Part shown: in pieces, positions 40,310-49,009 of the stretch | Layout of the letters: the number at the start of each line of letters is the position of its first letter | Numbering within the stretch: position 1 is the stretch's first letter | Assembly: GCA_015058065.1 (NCBI GenBank) | Contig: SVDB01000003.1 | Coordinates: 1-49,602, forward strand | Direction of reading: 5' to 3' | Length of the DNA stretch: 49,602 nt | Origin: Clostridiales bacterium | GTDB lineage: Bacteria > Bacillota > Clostridia > Peptostreptococcales > Anaerovoracaceae | Position numbers and translations under genes: made by a program | The notes under the pieces: generated by a model | Seen by the model: the letters and a program-made list of their open reading frames with translations, nothing else | The model's database searches: none | Told to the model about the DNA's origin: nothing

Positions 40310-41494
40310 TTACGGTCTGATCTCGACTATTTCTTCGGAGTCGACCGCATTTTTAACTAATGTTTCGACATCGAGAGCCGATTCCGACTTCTCGATGCGT
40401 TCCGGCTTTGGCTTTGTGACCGGATGCTTCGGCAGGAAGACCGTGCAGCAGTCTTCATAAGGCTGTATCGAGATATCATATGTGCCGATCTCGCGGGCCT
40501 TGTCCATTATATCCACCTTGTCCATGGCGATCAGCGGTCTCATGACAGGCATCTGCACTACCTTGTCAGTGACTACAAGCGCTTCCGCTGTCTGGCTCGC
40601 CACCTGTCCGAGGTCTTCGCCTGTAATAAGCATCATGCAGCCGTTCTTCACGGCTATCTGCTCCGCTATCCTCATCATGAAGCGCCTCACCAGCAGAGTC
40701 GTCTCATCTTCAGGACATTTTTTCACTATCTCTTCCTGGATAGGCAGCAGATTGATGACGTGCATCTTTACTGTGCCCATGTAGCCCGCGAGCACTTTCA
40801 CGAGTTCTTCGACCTTGCGCTGCGCTCTCTGGCTGGTGTAAGGATACGAATGGAAGTGTACGGCCTCTATGCTCATGCCGCGCTTGGCCATCATGAATGC
40901 CGCTACCGGGCTGTCGATGCCTCCGGACATGAGGATGAGACCCTTCCCGTTCGTTCCGAGCGGAAGACCTCCGAAGCCTCTGATCTTGTCTCTGAAAATA
41001 TACGCTCCCTCGCGTCTTACATCGACCGTGAGCACACAGTCAGGTCTGTGCACGTCCACGCTGAGAGTCTTGCATGCCTTCAGCACCATGCCTCCGACCT
41101 GTCTGCCTATCTCAGGCGACTCTACCGCGAACGACTTGTCTGCCCTCTTTCCTTTTACCTTGAAGGTCCTGACGCCGTCCTGTTCGATCACCTTCTGCAT
41201 GAACTCAGCGGCGACACGCCCGATCTCATTGATATCCTTCGGGGCCTCGACCGCGGGGCTTACCGACGCTACTCCGAACACTCTGACGCACTTTCCGATC
41301 ACTTCATCTTCGGGAACATCAGCCGGTACCCTGACGAACATCAGTCCGTCGATCCACTTCGCCTCAGCGCCGTCGTAGCATTTCAGCGCCGAACGCACTC
41401 TCTCAATAAGCACACGCTCAAAATAAGGCTTGTTCATGCCCTTGAGCGCTACTTCACCACATCTGACTATATATAGTTTCTTTTCCTGATCCAT
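40310..41494 (-). CDS. thiI: tRNA 4-thiouridine synthase ThiI
   Basis: ThiI adenylates U8 of tRNA and installs sulfur; in some species it also supplies sulfur for thiazole. The 394-residue protein has an N-terminal ferredoxin-like plus THUMP region (1-165) and a PP-loop ATPase motif LMSGGIDSPVAAFMMAKRG (about 191). The Cys-containing C-terminal region QPYEDCCTVFLPKHPVTKP follows. The rhodanese domain of E. coli ThiI is missing, as in B. subtilis, where a dedicated cysteine desulfurase (NifZ) supplies sulfur. The cysteine desulfurase directly upstream fits that role. The gap to it is 58 bases. Confidence 0.95.
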   Translation of the reverse strand: MDQEKKLYIVRCGEVALKGMNKPYFERVLIERVRSALKCYDGAEAKWIDGLMFVRVPADVPEDEVIGKCVRVFGVASVSPAVEAPKDINEIGRVAAEFMQKVIEQDGVRTFKVKGKRADKSFAVESPEIGRQVGGMVLKACKTLSVDVHRPDCVLTVDVRREGAYIFRDKIRGFGGLPLGTNGKGLILMSGGIDSPVAAFMMAKRGMSIEAVHFHSYPYTSQRAQRKVEELVKVLAGYMGTVKMHVINLLPIQEEIVKKCPEDETTLLVRRFMMRIAEQIAVKNGCMMLITGEDLGQVASQTAEALVVTDKVVQMPVMRPLIAMDKVDIMDKAREIGTYDISIQPYEDCCTVFLPKHPVTKPKPERIEKSESALDVETLVKNAVDSEEIVEIRP

Positions 41495-41552
41495 TATTAC
41501 TCTCTATTTACCCCTCCTGGTGGAAGTCAATGTTTAAGGGGTGTCTGCTGCC

Positions 41553-42737
41553 TTAACGGAAGCTGCCAAGCCGGCGGAATCTTTCGACTGCCGTCTTGGT
41601 ACGGTCTATGACGAAGTCCATTTCTTCGACCGTATTGAATTCCGAAAAACTGAAACGCAGCGCGCCTTCTATCTCTTTGTGTGTCATCGACATGGCCTGC
41701 AGCACGTGGCTGTCACCCGTCTTGTTTGATGAGCAAGCGGAACCCGTCGAAACGTATATCCCGTCCTGTTCCAGAGTGTGCAGCAGCACCTCTCCGCGTG
41801 TGCCCTCGAATGTCACGTTCAGGACCGACGGGCATCTTTTTCCGTGGTCATGCAGTGTATATCCTAGCTCTTCAGGGCCGTTCACGATCATATCGCTGAT
41901 CTCGTTCCTTAGTCCGCTGAGCAGATAGTTGTTGACCATTCCGATGCGGCTGGTCTTCATCATGAGATCATTGCAGGACATTTCGGCGGCCAGCCCCATG
42001 CCCGCTATGCCCGGTGTGTTTTCGGTGGATGACCTGAAGCCGCCTTCCTGGCCGCCGCCCGTTATGAGCGCAGGCAGGTTGTGGCGTTTCTTCATGTACA
42101 GGAAGCCCACGCCTTTCGGGCCGTGGAATTTGTGACCGCTCGCGGATATGAGATCCGCGTCCAGATCGTCAAGAGCGAGCTTTCCGAAAGCCTGTACAGC
42201 GTCAGTATGGAAGATGATATCCGTTCCGTGCTGCCTGTTATAGTCTCTTATGGTCCTTCCGACCGGGACTACCGGCTCGATCGTGCCCGTCTCATTGTTC
42301 ACAGCCATGATTGAGACGATAATTGTATTCTCGTCAAGCGCTGCTTTCAGCACCTGTTCTTCTACATAACCATCCACGTCGACATCGAGATATACGATCT
42401 CGAAGCCGTCATCCTTCAGTCTTTTGCAGGTCTCGAGCACCGCCGGGTGCTCTACCTTTGTCGTGATGATCTTCTTTCCGCGGCGGCGCAGTTTGCGCGC
42501 GGACGAGAGCAGCGCCATGTTGTCGCTCTCGGTGCCGCCTGAGGTGAAAATGACATTGCCCGCAGGCGGCAGCAGATCTGCGATCTGCCTCCGCGCGTCG
42601 TACAGCAGGTTTCCCGCCTCGAATCCGAGCGCGTGAAGAGACGACGGATTTCCGAAGTTCTCACGTGCTGCCTTGCACATGAGTTCCGTCACTTCATCAT
42701 ACTGTCTTGTCGTAGCGCTGTTATCGAGATATACCAT
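41553..42737 (-). CDS. Cysteine desulfurase (NifS/IscS family, NifZ-like context)
   Basis: This PLP enzyme removes sulfur from cysteine as an enzyme-bound persulfide. From the start at 42737 (MVYLDNSATTRQYDEV; AAGGA 7 bases upstream) it has 394 residues. The upstream in-frame start at 42785 is rejected because it runs through a hairpin. Visible motifs are TSGGTESDN (PLP phosphate), HTDAVQAFGK, the PLP lysine in SASGHKFHGPKG (about 205), and the active Cys in STGSACSSNKTGDSHVLQAM (about 328). Standing directly before thiI, it is most likely the sulfur donor for 4-thiouridine rather than a general Fe-S assembly IscS, since no iscU or sufU is near. Confidence 0.93.
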   Translation of the reverse strand: MVYLDNSATTRQYDEVTELMCKAARENFGNPSSLHALGFEAGNLLYDARRQIADLLPPAGNVIFTSGGTESDNMALLSSARKLRRRGKKIITTKVEHPAVLETCKRLKDDGFEIVYLDVDVDGYVEEQVLKAALDENTIIVSIMAVNNETGTIEPVVPVGRTIRDYNRQHGTDIIFHTDAVQAFGKLALDDLDADLISASGHKFHGPKGVGFLYMKKRHNLPALITGGGQEGGFRSSTENTPGIAGMGLAAEMSCNDLMMKTSRIGMVNNYLLSGLRNEISDMIVNGPEELGYTLHDHGKRCPSVLNVTFEGTRGEVLLHTLEQDGIYVSTGSACSSNKTGDSHVLQAMSMTHKEIEGALRFSFSEFNTVEEMDFVIDRTKTAVERFRRLGSFR

Positions 42738-42753
42738 GTCATTATCCTTACAA

Positions 42754-42775
42754 AGGCTCCCCGTGAGAGGAGCCT
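42754..42775 (-). terminator. Weak terminator or attenuator between rny and the desulfurase gene
   Basis: On the minus strand AGGCTCC (42775-42769), an 8-base loop and GGAGCCT (42760-42754) form a 7-bp stem followed by TTTGTAAGG. The T-run is short and the desulfurase ribosome site follows at once, so partial termination or attenuation is more likely than a full stop. Confidence 0.4.
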
Positions 42776-42829
42776 CCATACACAAAACTATTTACCGTTT
42801 TATCCGCTGATTATCTGCCCGGACCGGGA

Positions 42830-44371
42830 TCATTTAGCGAAATCAGTCGCCCTGGTCTCTCTGACGACATTGACTTTGATCTGTCCCGGATATTCGAGTT
42901 CCGCCTCGATCTTCTTCGCGATCTCTCTTGCCAGCATAGGGACTTCTTCGTCCTTGACCTGATTAGGCTTGACGGCGACTCTGATCTCGCGTCCTGCCTG
43001 GATCGCGTAGGATTTCTCGACGCCCTTTGTGGTATTGGCGATATTTTCGAGGTTCTCGAGTCTCTTGATATACGACTCGAGCGTCTCTCTTCTGGCTCCC
43101 GGCCTTGCCGCCGAAAGAGCGTCAGCCGCCGCGACCAGCATAGCCTCAAGAGTTGTAGGCTCCACGTCTCCGTGATGAGCCTCGACAGCGTTGATGACCT
43201 TCCAGGATTCCTTGTACTTCTTGCAGATATTGACGCCTATCTCGACGTGCGTGCCCTCGACCTCGTGGTCTATGGCCTTGCCGATGTCGTGAAGGAGTCC
43301 GCCGCGTCTTGCCAACTTAGGATCGAGTCCGAGTTCTTCAGCCATCATTCCGGCAAGTGTCGCTACCTCGATGGAATGCTGAAGTACATTCTGGCCATAA
43401 GACGTTCTGTATTTGAGCCTTCCGATGAGCCTTACCATCTCAGGATTCAGATTGTGCACGCCTGTCTCGAAGCAGGCTCTTTCGCCCTCATCCTTGATGA
43501 TGGTGTTGACCTCTTTAGTGGCCTTCTGGACCATCTCTTCGATCCTTGCCGGGTGGATCCTGCCGTCTACTATCAGCTTTTCGAGCGCGATCCTCGCGAT
43601 CTCTCTTCTGACAGGGTCGAAGCCCGAAAGAATTACTGCCTCAGGCGTGTCATCGATAATGAGGTCCACTCCTGTCAGAGTCTCGATGGCTCTGATGTTA
43701 CGGCCCTCTCTTCCGATGATGCGGCCTTTCATATCATCATTAGGCAGGCTTACTACCGAAACTGTAGTCTCAGTGACCTGATCCGACGCGTATCTCTGGA
43801 TAGCTGTAGTGATGATCTCTCTGGCTCTCTTATCGCCTTCTTCCTTGGCTTCGTTCTCGATGTTCACTATCATCTCGGAAGCGTCCTTGCGGATCTCTGT
43901 CTCGAGTTCCTGAAGAAGCAGGTGCTTCGCTTCTTCTCTTGTATAGCCAGAGATCCTCTCGAGCTCGGCTACCTGCTTCGCGATGTAAGCATCGATCTCT
44001 TTGTGCTTTTCGTTCATCGACTGCTCTCTCTTGGTGAGACCGTTCTCACGCTTCTCTATGCTTTCGAGTTTGCGGTCGATATTCTCTTCTTTTTGCTGTA
44101 TCCTTCTCTCTGCTTTGGAAACTTCAGACCTTCTGGCCTTGAGTTCCAATTCGTTTTCGTCTCTCAGCTTATGTATTTCCTCTTTTGCCTCAAGGACTTT
44201 CTCTTTCTTGAGGTTCTCGACAGTATTCTGCGCGTCCAGGATCATGTTCCTGGCCTGCTGTTCTGCGCTTCCGATCGCTTTCTCTCCGATGTTCTTGCGC
44301 AGCACATATCCTATTGCTATACCGACGATAAGGACTACAATGCTGATCACAACAGTCAAAACCGGTGACAT
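42830..44371 (-). CDS. rny: Ribonuclease Y
   Basis: RNase Y is the membrane-anchored endoribonuclease that starts mRNA decay in many Firmicutes. From the ATG at 44371 ([24 protein letters not shown] 5 bases upstream) it has 513 residues; the GTG two codons earlier overlaps the ribosome site spacing. A membrane helix lies at about 4-24, then a long charged coiled coil (25-205). A KH domain has [21 protein letters not shown] (about 215), and an HD domain carries the metal motif [14 protein letters not shown] (about 360). The protein ends with [14 protein letters not shown]. It has its own near-consensus promoter and a structured leader of about 115 bases. Confidence 0.96.
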   Translation of the reverse strand: MSPVLTVVISIVVLIVGIAIGYVLRKNIGEKAIGSAEQQARNMILDAQNTVENLKKEKVLEAKEEIHKLRDENELELKARRSEVSKAERRIQQKEENIDRKLESIEKRENGLTKREQSMNEKHKEIDAYIAKQVAELERISGYTREEAKHLLLQELETEIRKDASEMIVNIENEAKEEGDKRAREIITTAIQRYASDQVTETTVSVVSLPNDDMKGRIIGREGRNIRAIETLTGVDLIIDDTPEAVILSGFDPVRREIARIALEKLIVDGRIHPARIEEMVQKATKEVNTIIKDEGERACFETGVHNLNPEMVRLIGRLKYRTSYGQNVLQHSIEVATLAGMMAEELGLDPKLARRGGLLHDIGKAIDHEVEGTHVEIGVNICKKYKESWKVINAVEAHHGDVEPTTLEAMLVAAADALSAARPGARRETLESYIKRLENLENIANTTKGVEKSYAIQAGREIRVAVKPNQVKDEEVPMLAREIAKKIEAELEYPGQIKVNVVRETRATDFAK

Positions 44372-44399
44372 AAGCACCTCCTTATCAATTATTTTGTTT

Positions 44400-44475
44400 G
44401 AAATCTATAACATTATCTCCGCGATACGCTATGTAGGGTCTTTCCGGCATCCCGGCACAACATATGCGGTTAGAT
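44400..44475 (-). promoter_or_regulatory. Structured leader of rny
   Basis: Read on the minus strand, CCGCATATG (about 44469-44461) can pair with either of two downstream partners: CATAGCG (leaving one A bulged) or TATCGCGG (one C bulged). These partners are adjacent near 44418-44432, and the two pairings exclude each other. Between them lie CCGG-GATG-CCGG and GGG/CCC pairs. The Shine-Dalgarno is about 40 bases further on. The pattern is seen in the sequence; regulation is inferred. No known riboswitch class was recognised. Confidence 0.3.
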
Positions 44476-44494
44476 GACATAAATTTACCTAAAT

Positions 44495-44523
44495 ATTATA
44501 CATATACAAAATACTCCAGTCAA
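44495..44523 (-). promoter_or_regulatory. Promoter of rny
   Basis: TTGACT (44523-44518), a 17-base spacer and a perfect TATAAT (44500-44495) lie on the minus strand in an AT-rich region after the murE terminator. One mismatch in the -35 makes it among the best promoters in the window. Transcription would start near 44488. Confidence 0.75.
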
Positions 44524-44559
44524 CGAGAATAAAATAAACAAAAAGCAAATAAAACGCAC

Positions 44560-44585
44560 AAAAAACCGGGGTCTGAAGGCCCCGG
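44560..44585 (-). terminator. Terminator after murE
   Basis: On the minus strand CCGGGG (44585-44580), an 8-base loop CCTTCAGA and CCCCGG (44571-44566) are followed by TTTTTTGTG. It is a strong intrinsic terminator 18 bases after the murE stop, and it isolates radC-murE from rny. Confidence 0.85.
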
Positions 44586-44602
44586 CATACATTGCCGTGA
44601 TA

Positions 44603-46234
44603 TCACAGGTATTCTTTCACTACTTCCACATCAGAAGGTATCTGGACATTGGTTTTTCCCCTTTTCTGCTGGTGTTCGCGGCCCTTTCCGGCTACAAACA
44701 GCAGTGTGTCGTCATCCATAAGGCTTATCGCCCTCTTTATAGCTTCAGGTCTGTCATAAACGATCTCGCACCTTCCGCCTTCGGAGGCAACAGCTTCAGC
44801 GATCGCTTCGCAGATGTCTTCAAGATCCTCATATTGCGGATCATCCTCTGTGATTATGGTGTAATCGCTGAACCTGCCTGCGGCCTTGCCCGTATCTATC
44901 CTTCTGTTGACGCCTTTACTGCCCGTCGCTCCGAACACCGATATGATCTTTCTGTCCGGGAATTCCTTTTTGACGGTTTCGTAGAACGTCTCAAAACTGA
45001 GTTTGTTATGAGCGTAATCGACTATGGCTATACGCTTTCCGTCCTTGCTGCGGAACGCTTCCATACGCCCCGGCGTGAATGCCGAAGCAAGTCCCGCCTT
45101 TATGTGTTTGAGCGGTATCCCAAGGAGCGTCGCGAGAGCCGCTGCCGCGAGCGCGTTCTCGGCGTTGATGATGCCGAATGTACCCAGGGTGAACTCTTCA
45201 TCAAAGTCCGCATATCCGGGGATGCCCTTGCCTCTGATGCGCATTGACACCCTGCCACCGCGAGACACTATGTCGTATCCGTAGATATTCGCCCCGCTGT
45301 CCTGCCTGCTGAACGTGATCACAAGCGGGCAGACCTTTGCCGCTGTCTGTATCCTTTCCTGCTCGTCGCAGTCCAGATTGACGCACGCGCTGCGGCAATC
45401 TCTGAATATCTTAAGTTTTGAATTCAGGTAATCGTCGAAATCCGGATGCTCTATTTCGCTTATATGGTCTGTACCGATGTTGAGGAACGCGACAGCGTCG
45501 AATCCGAGCCCCAGTACCCTGTCATACTTCAAGGCCTGGCTGGATACTTCCATTGTCATGAACCCTATGCCGCTCTTAAGGGCATTGTCCATGTGTTTAT
45601 AGATCTCAAATATCTCAGGTGTGGTAAGTGATGACTCCCTGCTGTCCACACCATCGTAGTTTTCTATGCCAGACAGTATGGCGCTTCGTTTTCCGGCAGT
45701 CTCGCCAAGATAATCATCGAGGATGTATCTCACGAAGAACGCGGTGGTGGACTTGCCTTTTGTGCCTGTGATGCCTATCACTCTGACCTGGTCGTAGAGC
45801 TTTCCGTAGAACGCCTCGGCTATTACAGGCATGGCCTTGCGTATATCCCTGACGTAAATACCGAATCCCGACGCCTCTGCCTTGCGCATTATACTTTCCG
45901 CGGCGGCCTTCGCGTCTTCTCCGCTCACTATGCTGCAGGACGGTTCAGGCGCGTCCGGGTCTTCCCTTACGTAGCAGACCGCTCCGGCCGCCAAAGCGTC
46001 CTCAAGATATTGTTCTTTGAAACGTGCGCCTTTGCACACAAAGAGCGTGCCCTTGCCGGATTCCATCGAGTTGAACGTGATATCGCTCACAGGCGTCTTG
46101 CCGATACCGTCCAATGCCGGATCGGTATACATTGCCATGAGAGCAGCGCACGAAGGCTCTCCGTTTATCGATACGAGCTGCCCCTCCATTCCGAGAGCGT
46201 CTATTATATCTTGTACAGTAACTGTTCTTTCCAT
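44603..46234 (-). CDS. murE: MurE-type UDP-MurNAc-dipeptide--amino acid ligase
   Basis: This cytoplasmic Mur ligase adds the third residue of the peptidoglycan stem peptide using ATP. From the ATG at 46234 (MERTVTVQDIID; AAGGA upstream) it has 543 residues. A TTG at 46249 that overlaps the radC stop is the alternative. The N-terminal substrate domain holds VSDITFNSMESGKGTLFVC. The ATPase has GITGTKGKSTTAFF (about 155), the TTPE motif, and the carbamylated-lysine region DDYLNSKLKIF. The position that reads DNPR in diaminopimelate-adding enzymes here reads EDDPQYED, so the added residue may not be meso-diaminopimelate. It follows radC and ends at a strong terminator; murF and mraY are not adjacent. 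Confidence 0.92.
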   Translation of the reverse strand: MERTVTVQDIIDALGMEGQLVSINGEPSCAALMAMYTDPALDGIGKTPVSDITFNSMESGKGTLFVCKGARFKEQYLEDALAAGAVCYVREDPDAPEPSCSIVSGEDAKAAAESIMRKAEASGFGIYVRDIRKAMPVIAEAFYGKLYDQVRVIGITGTKGKSTTAFFVRYILDDYLGETAGKRSAILSGIENYDGVDSRESSLTTPEIFEIYKHMDNALKSGIGFMTMEVSSQALKYDRVLGLGFDAVAFLNIGTDHISEIEHPDFDDYLNSKLKIFRDCRSACVNLDCDEQERIQTAAKVCPLVITFSRQDSGANIYGYDIVSRGGRVSMRIRGKGIPGYADFDEEFTLGTFGIINAENALAAAALATLLGIPLKHIKAGLASAFTPGRMEAFRSKDGKRIAIVDYAHNKLSFETFYETVKKEFPDRKIISVFGATGSKGVNRRIDTGKAAGRFSDYTIITEDDPQYEDLEDICEAIAEAVASEGGRCEIVYDRPEAIKRAISLMDDDTLLFVAGKGREHQQKRGKTNVQIPSDVEVVKEYL

Positions 46235-46245
46235 GTTTTCCTTAT

Positions 46246-46932
46246 TCAATCCGCGAAATATCCTTCTGATTTCATGCTCGTGAAGCAGCCGTTGCCTACT
46301 ATGACGTGATCGAGAAGCCTTATGCCGAGGATCTCCGACGCTTTTATGAGCCTTTTTGTGACCTCGATATCCTGTGGGCTCGGAGTCGGATCACCGCTGG
46401 GATGATTGTGTGCGACCACCACCGCCGCGGCGCCTCTTCTGACTGCCGGGCCGAATACCTCCCTCGGATGGACAGGCGCGCTGTCGATATTTCCTATCGA
46501 TATCACCGACTTCGACTCGACCTGCAGTTTTGAATTGAGATTCAGCGTCATGAAGACTTCGCGCTTCTCTCCCACCATCTCTTCTGTCAGGATCTCAGCG
46601 ACCTGTCTGCTGTCTTTGATACGCACTTTTACGGCTCCCTGACGGTCGGACATCAGCCTCTTCGACAGTTCCATCGCAGCGACTATCGAACACGCCTTGG
46701 CCTCGCCTATGCCTTCTATTTCGGTGAGTTCCTTTACTTCTGCCGATCCCAGATCACCGATGTTGTCGTTCGCGTATGATATGACCTCGTCGGCAAGCCT
46801 GACAGCTGATTTCTTCTCCGTACCCGTACGGATTATGAGTGCCAGCAGTTCCGAATTGCTGAGTCCTCCCGCTCCCGCGTAGAGCATTTTCTCCTGAGGC
46901 CTTTCGCTCTCAGGCATTTTTTTGATCTGCAT
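46246..46932 (-). CDS. radC: RadC-family JAMM-domain protein
   Basis: RadC-like proteins combine a helix-hairpin-helix DNA-binding segment with a JAMM/MPN metalloprotease-like domain; their function is unsettled despite the name. From the start at 46932 (MQIKKMPESERPQEKML; AAGGAG 5 bases upstream) it has 228 residues, the family norm. The upstream in-frame start at 46989 overlaps the terminator and is rejected. Helix-hairpin-helix residues ELTEIEGIGEAKACSIVAAMEL lie at about 66-88. The metal motif is HNHPSGDPTPSPQD (about 175), with the upstream Glu in REVFMTLNLN. The stop overlaps a TTG that may serve murE. Confidence 0.94.
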   Translation of the reverse strand: MQIKKMPESERPQEKMLYAGAGGLSNSELLALIIRTGTEKKSAVRLADEVISYANDNIGDLGSAEVKELTEIEGIGEAKACSIVAAMELSKRLMSDRQGAVKVRIKDSRQVAEILTEEMVGEKREVFMTLNLNSKLQVESKSVISIGNIDSAPVHPREVFGPAVRRGAAAVVVAHNHPSGDPTPSPQDIEVTKRLIKASEILGIRLLDHVIVGNGCFTSMKSEGYFAD

Positions 46933-46961
46933 TTTTACTCCTTCCCGGAGCACACACGCTA

Positions 46962-46970
46962 ATATTACCA
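46962..46970 (-). promoter_or_regulatory. Candidate extended -10 promoter for radC-murE
   Basis: TGG-TAATAT (46970-46962) lies on the minus strand just after the terminator at 46972-47000 and about 30 bases before the radC start. No -35 match is seen; the region where it would fall is the terminator stem. Confidence 0.45.
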
Positions 46971-46971
46971 C

Positions 46972-47000
46972 TAAAAATGCCGCGTCCACAAGGACGCGGC
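46972..47000 (-). terminator. Terminator upstream of radC
   Basis: A perfect 9-bp stem GCCGCGTCC / GGACGCGGC with a TTGT loop (minus strand) is followed by ATTTTTAG. The opposite side (TTCTTTGATTT) is also T-rich, so it could act in both directions. Between it and the membrane-protein stop (47222) lies only the remnant at 47069-47204; the rest of this gap shows nothing recognisable. Confidence 0.75.
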
Positions 47001-47068
47001 TTCTTTGATTTCTGTAAGAGCTATGATGCCCGGGACAACACCCAAGGCCCTTTCCTGAAAGATTTCTG

Positions 47069-47204
47069 CTAGTCGACTTTGTACATAGTTGTTCCGTTTT
47101 GCGGGATCAATGTCAGGACGCCATTATTGAACTCATACGGAATACTTCCTTATAAAGCAAAAGTCATACATATCACAGTCATCACGCAAAAGAATTTCTT
47201 CATT
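47069..47204 (-). pseudogene. Probable remnant of a small secreted protein gene
   Basis: After an AAGGAG site, the minus strand encodes MKKFFCVMTVICMTF, which looks like the start of a signal peptide, but the frame ends after 23 codons. In another frame, beginning after a TAA, the sequence encodes YEFNNGVLTLIPQNGTTMYK followed by VD and a stop. That resembles the last beta-strands of small secreted beta-sandwich or lipocalin-like proteins. Start and end of such a gene seem joined after internal loss and a frameshift. A genuine 23-codon peptide cannot be excluded. Confidence 0.4.
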
Positions 47205-47221
47205 TTTTCACGACTCCTTAG

Positions 47222-48232
47222 CTACATTTTTGGCGCAGACTCTGGCTCTGAAGCATGATCCTCAGACTGTGGCTGTCCGTATTGCTGTGTCTGCCCCGGC
47301 TGTCCCGCGTACGGCTGCTGCCACTGTCCATTGTACGGCTGCTGAGGCTGTACGAACTGTTGCTGCTGAGTCCGGTATGTCTGTGGTTGCGATACGCCCG
47401 GCTGTACAAACTGTGACGGCTGCTTTGGTTGTCCATATGGCTGTTGTGGCTGTCCATATGGCTGCTGCGGTCGTGACTGCGACTGATATGGCGCTTGTCT
47501 GTACTGTTGTGCCTGCGCCGGCTGCTGCCACTGAGCGCCAAATGCCTGATGCTGTCCCGGATAAGTCCCATATGGCTGCTGTGGCTGACCCGAATTCGGT
47601 GTAAATGAAACTCCTTTAGCAATAGGTCTGTAATCATATTCAACAGAAAGAATTGCAAAAATGATACCGATCGCAATGAACAGATTAGCAATAATGATCA
47701 TTACCATTCTGGAGATAAACTGAGCATCAGAGTTTACGGAATATTCTAAATTTAATTGTAGATTCAGATACATTATACGGAAGATCAAATCCAGCAGAAA
47801 GCCCGCTGATGCTGCAATAAAAGTAACAAGTCTCAACGATTTGCCGCGAAGTATCATAGTCAGCCCCGCCAATACTATTGCCGCATGCAGTACCACTTCC
47901 AACAAGGTTCTTGGGTCAAACCAAAAAATAATGCTCACAATATCTTCAAGCAGAAATAATCCGCCAAGCACAATTAACGCAATTGAACTCAGCTTATAGT
48001 TTGCCGTGAACAGCGTTACCGCAGCAAAAATAAATGCAAAAAATATAAGCACCCAAAGAAAGCTGTCTAAGAAGCCATCAATTCCGTAAGGATCGAATAT
48101 GACTTCAAAGCAGTTGAAAAGGCTGACATACCCCAGCGGCAGACCGCTGCATATATGCCATAGGATCGGAACAAGCATCATGCTTATCCCCGCCAACAAT
48201 GCATGCGGTTGTTTTAATTTATTCTGTTCCAT
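47222..48232 (-). CDS. Six-helix membrane protein with Q/P/Y/G-rich tail, unrecognised
   Basis: The start at 48232 (MEQNKLKQPHALLAG; GAGG 9 bases upstream) gives 336 residues; a longer frame from 48268 lacks a ribosome site. Six hydrophobic segments are visible at about 11-38, 56-77, 81-103, 108-128, 133-156 and 174-197. The remaining 138 residues form a low-complexity tail rich in Gln, Pro, Tyr and Gly, with repeated QQPYGQP units and Gln runs, ending in an acidic EDHASEPESAPKM. The tail is probably disordered and cytoplasmic. No enzyme motif is seen. It follows a GntR-type regulator by 82 bases and precedes a gene remnant. The local sequence is more AT-rich than the neighbouring housekeeping genes. 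Function is unknown. Confidence 0.82.
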   Translation of the reverse strand: MEQNKLKQPHALLAGISMMLVPILWHICSGLPLGYVSLFNCFEVIFDPYGIDGFLDSFLWVLIFFAFIFAAVTLFTANYKLSSIALIVLGGLFLLEDIVSIIFWFDPRTLLEVVLHAAIVLAGLTMILRGKSLRLVTFIAASAGFLLDLIFRIMYLNLQLNLEYSVNSDAQFISRMVMIIIANLFIAIGIIFAILSVEYDYRPIAKGVSFTPNSGQPQQPYGTYPGQHQAFGAQWQQPAQAQQYRQAPYQSQSRPQQPYGQPQQPYGQPKQPSQFVQPGVSQPQTYRTQQQQFVQPQQPYNGQWQQPYAGQPGQTQQYGQPQSEDHASEPESAPKM

Positions 48233-48243
48233 TGTTCTACACC

Positions 48244-48309
48244 TCAATAAATATCGTATATCTTCCACTTACCGTTGGCCTTTCCAACGGTAAAAATGTA
48301 CTCACTCAT
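48244..48309 (-). pseudogene. Possible C-terminal remnant of a lost gene
   Basis: Directly after the GntR gene the minus strand encodes MSEYIFTVGKANGKWKIYDI plus a final Tyr and a stop. It reads like the last beta-strand and turn of a small NTF2-like or similar domain. No ribosome site precedes it, and the frame runs back into the GntR gene without family sense. It contains the hairpin TACCGTTGG / CCAACGGTA (48270-48292), which has no T-run. It is either gene debris or a chance frame. Confidence 0.3.
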
Positions 48310-48314
48310 TTCTG

Positions 48315-48974
48315 TCACTTCAGTAAACTGATCAGATAATCGATATGAGCGCGGCCCTTTGCCTCTGCTTCTTCAGCGTCACCTTTCTCTATGGCGTCCA
48401 GTATCTCTGAATGCTGAGAGGTAAACTTCCTGACGAAATCTTCCTCTTCCCATCTGTTTGCCAGATATGCTCTGACCTGCCTGTCCTTGACATGCTCGCC
48501 GAGTTCAAGCAGTCTGCTGTTTCCGCTCAACTCGTATATATCCCTATGAAACTCCATATCGAAACTCATCGACTCGGACGGGCTATGATCATTGAGATGC
48601 TGCAGATACTCGGGAATGGCTTTTCTTTGGCGGTCTATGATCTCAGCCTTTCTTTCGTCTCTGCTGAGTGCCGCGAGTCTTGCGGCTTCTCCCTCAAGCA
48701 GACGTCTTATAGCCAGGACCTCAAGCGCGTCCTCTTTCGTAAACTCATTTACCATGAATCGCGAATTCGGCATCAGACTGATAAATCCTTCCGCGTAAAG
48801 TATCCTCAGCGCCTCTCTTACAGGAGTCCGGCTCACATCCAGTTTGCGGGCGAGCGAAGATTCCGATATCTTCTCTCCCGGAGGTAATTCTCCTTTTAGT
48901 ATGGAATCCTTGATCGCGTTATATACCAGTTCACTTAATAATGCATAGTTTTCTTTTATTGCCGTAATAGACAT
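48315..48974 (-). CDS. GntR-family transcriptional regulator, FadR/FCD subfamily
   Basis: This regulator has 219 residues. The N-terminal winged helix-turn-helix (about 10-75) has the GntR signature GELPPGEKISESSLARKLDVSR followed by TPVREALRIL. The C-terminal FCD ligand-binding domain (about 85-215) carries the likely metal ligands Asp and His in FDMEFHRDI, His in SQHSEILDAI and His in GRAHIDYL. Family members respond to small organic acids. No catabolic target gene lies beside it; the nearest is the unknown membrane protein downstream. CAGGAG stands 7 bases before the ATG. A perfect TATAAT (49015-49010) about 36 bases upstream is a probable -10, with no clear -35. Confidence 0.92.
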   Translation of the reverse strand: MSITAIKENYALLSELVYNAIKDSILKGELPPGEKISESSLARKLDVSRTPVREALRILYAEGFISLMPNSRFMVNEFTKEDALEVLAIRRLLEGEAARLAALSRDERKAEIIDRQRKAIPEYLQHLNDHSPSESMSFDMEFHRDIYELSGNSRLLELGEHVKDRQVRAYLANRWEEEDFVRKFTSQHSEILDAIEKGDAEEAEAKGRAHIDYLISLLK

Positions 48975-49009
48975 ATTCGTTCTCCTGTTATCACATTTTT
49001 ATGTATCGT

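Noticed and set aside
47340-47600. DNA tandem-repeat array or CRISPR-like pattern in the QPYG region
   Set aside because: The repeats are short, imperfect and in frame with a low-complexity protein tail; there are no spacers.
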